DNA of 64,000 bases, taken from Buchnera aphidicola (Phyllaphis fagi) (GTDB lineage Bacteria; Pseudomonadota; Gammaproteobacteria; Enterobacterales; Enterobacteriaceae). Positions 62,970-64,000 of the stretch are shown here, one piece after another (within the stretch, counting starts at the first letter, position 1; each line of letters opens with the position of its first letter). The position numbers and the translations under genes are program-made. A model generated the notes under the pieces. It did no database searches and was not told where the DNA came from. It saw only the letters and a program-made list of their open reading frames with translations. The DNA lies in contig NZ_OZ060370.1 of the NCBI RefSeq assembly GCF_964058955.1, forward strand, positions 310,001 to 374,000, read 5' to 3'.

Positions 62970-63671
62970 TTATTTTCGATATTTACGATATGTTTTCTTT
63001 TTATTAATAATATTTTGTTGAGAATTTTCAAGAATTTTCATTCCATCCAAAATTTCACCTTTAAAAACCCATACCTTAACACCAATAATACCATATGTAG
63101 TATGTGCTTCAGATAAGCTATATTCAATATCTGCACGTAAAGTATGTAAAGGAACTCGACCTTCACGATACCATTCTGTCCTTGCTATTTCAGTACCACC
63201 TAAACGACCACTAACTTCTACTTTAATACCTTTAGCTCCTTTCTTCATAGCATTTTGAACTGCTCTTTTCATTGCTCTACGAAACATAATTCTTCTTTCT
63301 AATTGTGAGGCAATATTATCAGCAATTAATTTAGCATCTAATTCTGGTTTTTTAATTTCCGAAATATTAATTTGCGCTGGAACACCTGCAATAATAGCAA
63401 TTTCTGATCTTAATTTCTCAACATCTTCACCTCCCTTTCCAATAACAATTCCAGGACGAGCGGTATAAATAGTGATACGAATATTTTTTGATATACGATC
63501 AATTATAATTCGAGAAATAGATGCTTTATTCAACTTTTTGTTTAAAAATTGACGAATTTTAAAATCACTATATAAATATTCAGAAAATTTTTTACTATTT
63601 GCAAACCAAGTAGAATTCCAATATTTTATAATACCTAATCTCATACCATGAGGATGCACTTTTTGACCCAT
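62970..63671 (-). CDS. rpsC: 30S ribosomal protein S3
   Basis: S3 lies at the mRNA entry channel. It has 233 residues, the E. coli length. [20 protein letters not shown] opens it, the KH domain includes [18 protein letters not shown], and the C-terminal domain has [19 protein letters not shown]. It follows rplV by 23 bases. Confidence 0.97.
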   Translation of the reverse strand: MGQKVHPHGMRLGIIKYWNSTWFANSKKFSEYLYSDFKIRQFLNKKLNKASISRIIIDRISKNIRITIYTARPGIVIGKGGEDVEKLRSEIAIIAGVPAQINISEIKKPELDAKLIADNIASQLERRIMFRRAMKRAVQNAMKKGAKGIKVEVSGRLGGTEIARTEWYREGRVPLHTLRADIEYSLSEAHTTYGIIGVKVWVFKGEILDGMKILENSQQNIINKKKTYRKYRK

Positions 63672-63694
63672 ATTTATTCCTTTAAAATATTATC

Positions 63695-64000
63695 TTATTT
63701 ATCTATAGAAGATACAATAACAGTAATATGACTAGTACGTTTTAAAATACGATCTGATCGACCTTTAGCTCTAGGTATCATTCGTTTCATTACAGGACCT
63801 TCATCTACAAAAATATTTTTTATAAATAAATCATTTTTATTTAAACCATAATTATGATTAGCATTCGCAATAGCAGAATCAAGTACTTTTTTGACTAAAA
63901 AAGCTGATTTTTTTTTATGATAATTTAAAAAATCTATTACATGAACTACTTTTTTACCTCGAATGAAATCAACAATTAGTCGTACTTTTTGTGCTGACGA
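63695..64000 (-). CDS. rplV: 50S ribosomal protein L22, N-terminus cut by window end
   Basis: A frame open to base 64000 encodes the last 101 residues of L22: [17 protein letters not shown] at the window edge, [28 protein letters not shown] and the end [14 protein letters not shown]. About nine N-terminal residues lie outside the window. The beta-hairpin that lines the exit tunnel ([14 protein letters not shown]) is intact. It lies upstream of rpsC, as in the S10 operon. Confidence 0.94.
   Translation of the reverse strand, partial: SSAQKVRLIVDFIRGKKVVHVIDFLNYHKKKSAFLVKKVLDSAIANANHNYGLNKNDLFIKNIFVDEGPVMKRMIPRAKGRSDRILKRTSHITVIVSSIDK

Overview
The window looks like a piece of the chromosome of an extremely AT-rich, genome-reduced gammaproteobacterial nutritional endosymbiont. 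The best fit is Buchnera aphidicola (aphid primary symbiont) or a close relative. Evidence: coding DNA dominated by A/T-ending codons, near-universal TAA stops, long A-runs inside genes, intergenic DNA that is almost pure A+T, enterobacterial proteins of normal length, a 23S-5S rRNA unit headed by aroE and tRNA-Glu with no 16S gene attached, and a gene order that follows the Buchnera/E. coli backbone with neighbours deleted. No phage, insertion sequence, CRISPR or defence system was seen. This is a degenerating housekeeping chromosome, and the interesting signals are molecular erosion and unexplained structured DNA.

Layout. 1-9.2 kb: end of typA, ygfZ, prfB, lysS, lysA, miaB, a frameshifted ybeY, ybeX. 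9.3-18.8 kb: leuS, holA, tusA, asd, yhgN, pgk, fbaA, mscS. 18.9-22.9 kb: a short tandem repeat, initiator tRNA, ribE, ribD, nusB, a gene desert of about 1 kb, tusE. 23-27.6 kb: the cyoABCDE quinol oxidase operon on the minus strand. 27.8-44.2 kb: bolA, tig, clpP, clpX, lon, ppiD, mdlA, mdlB, dnaX, ybaB, htpG, adk. 44.3-51.7 kb: tRNA-Arg, cysS, an unexplained GC-rich hairpin, cspE, 5S, 23S, tRNA-Glu, aroE. 52-53.4 kb: def, fmt. 53.4-64 kb: the alpha, spc and S10 ribosomal protein operons from rplQ back to a truncated rplV.

How the genes work together. lysA and asd serve lysine and aspartate-family amino acid synthesis, aroE the aromatic pathway, and ribE/ribD riboflavin; these are nutrients a plant-sap-feeding host needs. 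The cyo operon supplies aerobic respiration and pgk/fbaA glycolysis. tig, clpXP, lon, ppiD and htpG form a protein-quality-control block. tusA, tusE and miaB modify tRNA. def, fmt and the initiator tRNA support formyl-Met initiation.

Main points for a second look: LeuRS keeps its synthetic motifs but has lost most of the conserved amino-acid editing pocket; ybeY is broken by one base at a 10-A tract; a 50% GC hairpin lies in 10-12% GC DNA between cspE and cysS; prfB has no programmed frameshift; CyoA lacks its lipobox cysteine while lgt and lnt are missing from their usual neighbourhoods; pgk and cspE have perfect 12-bp leader hairpins.
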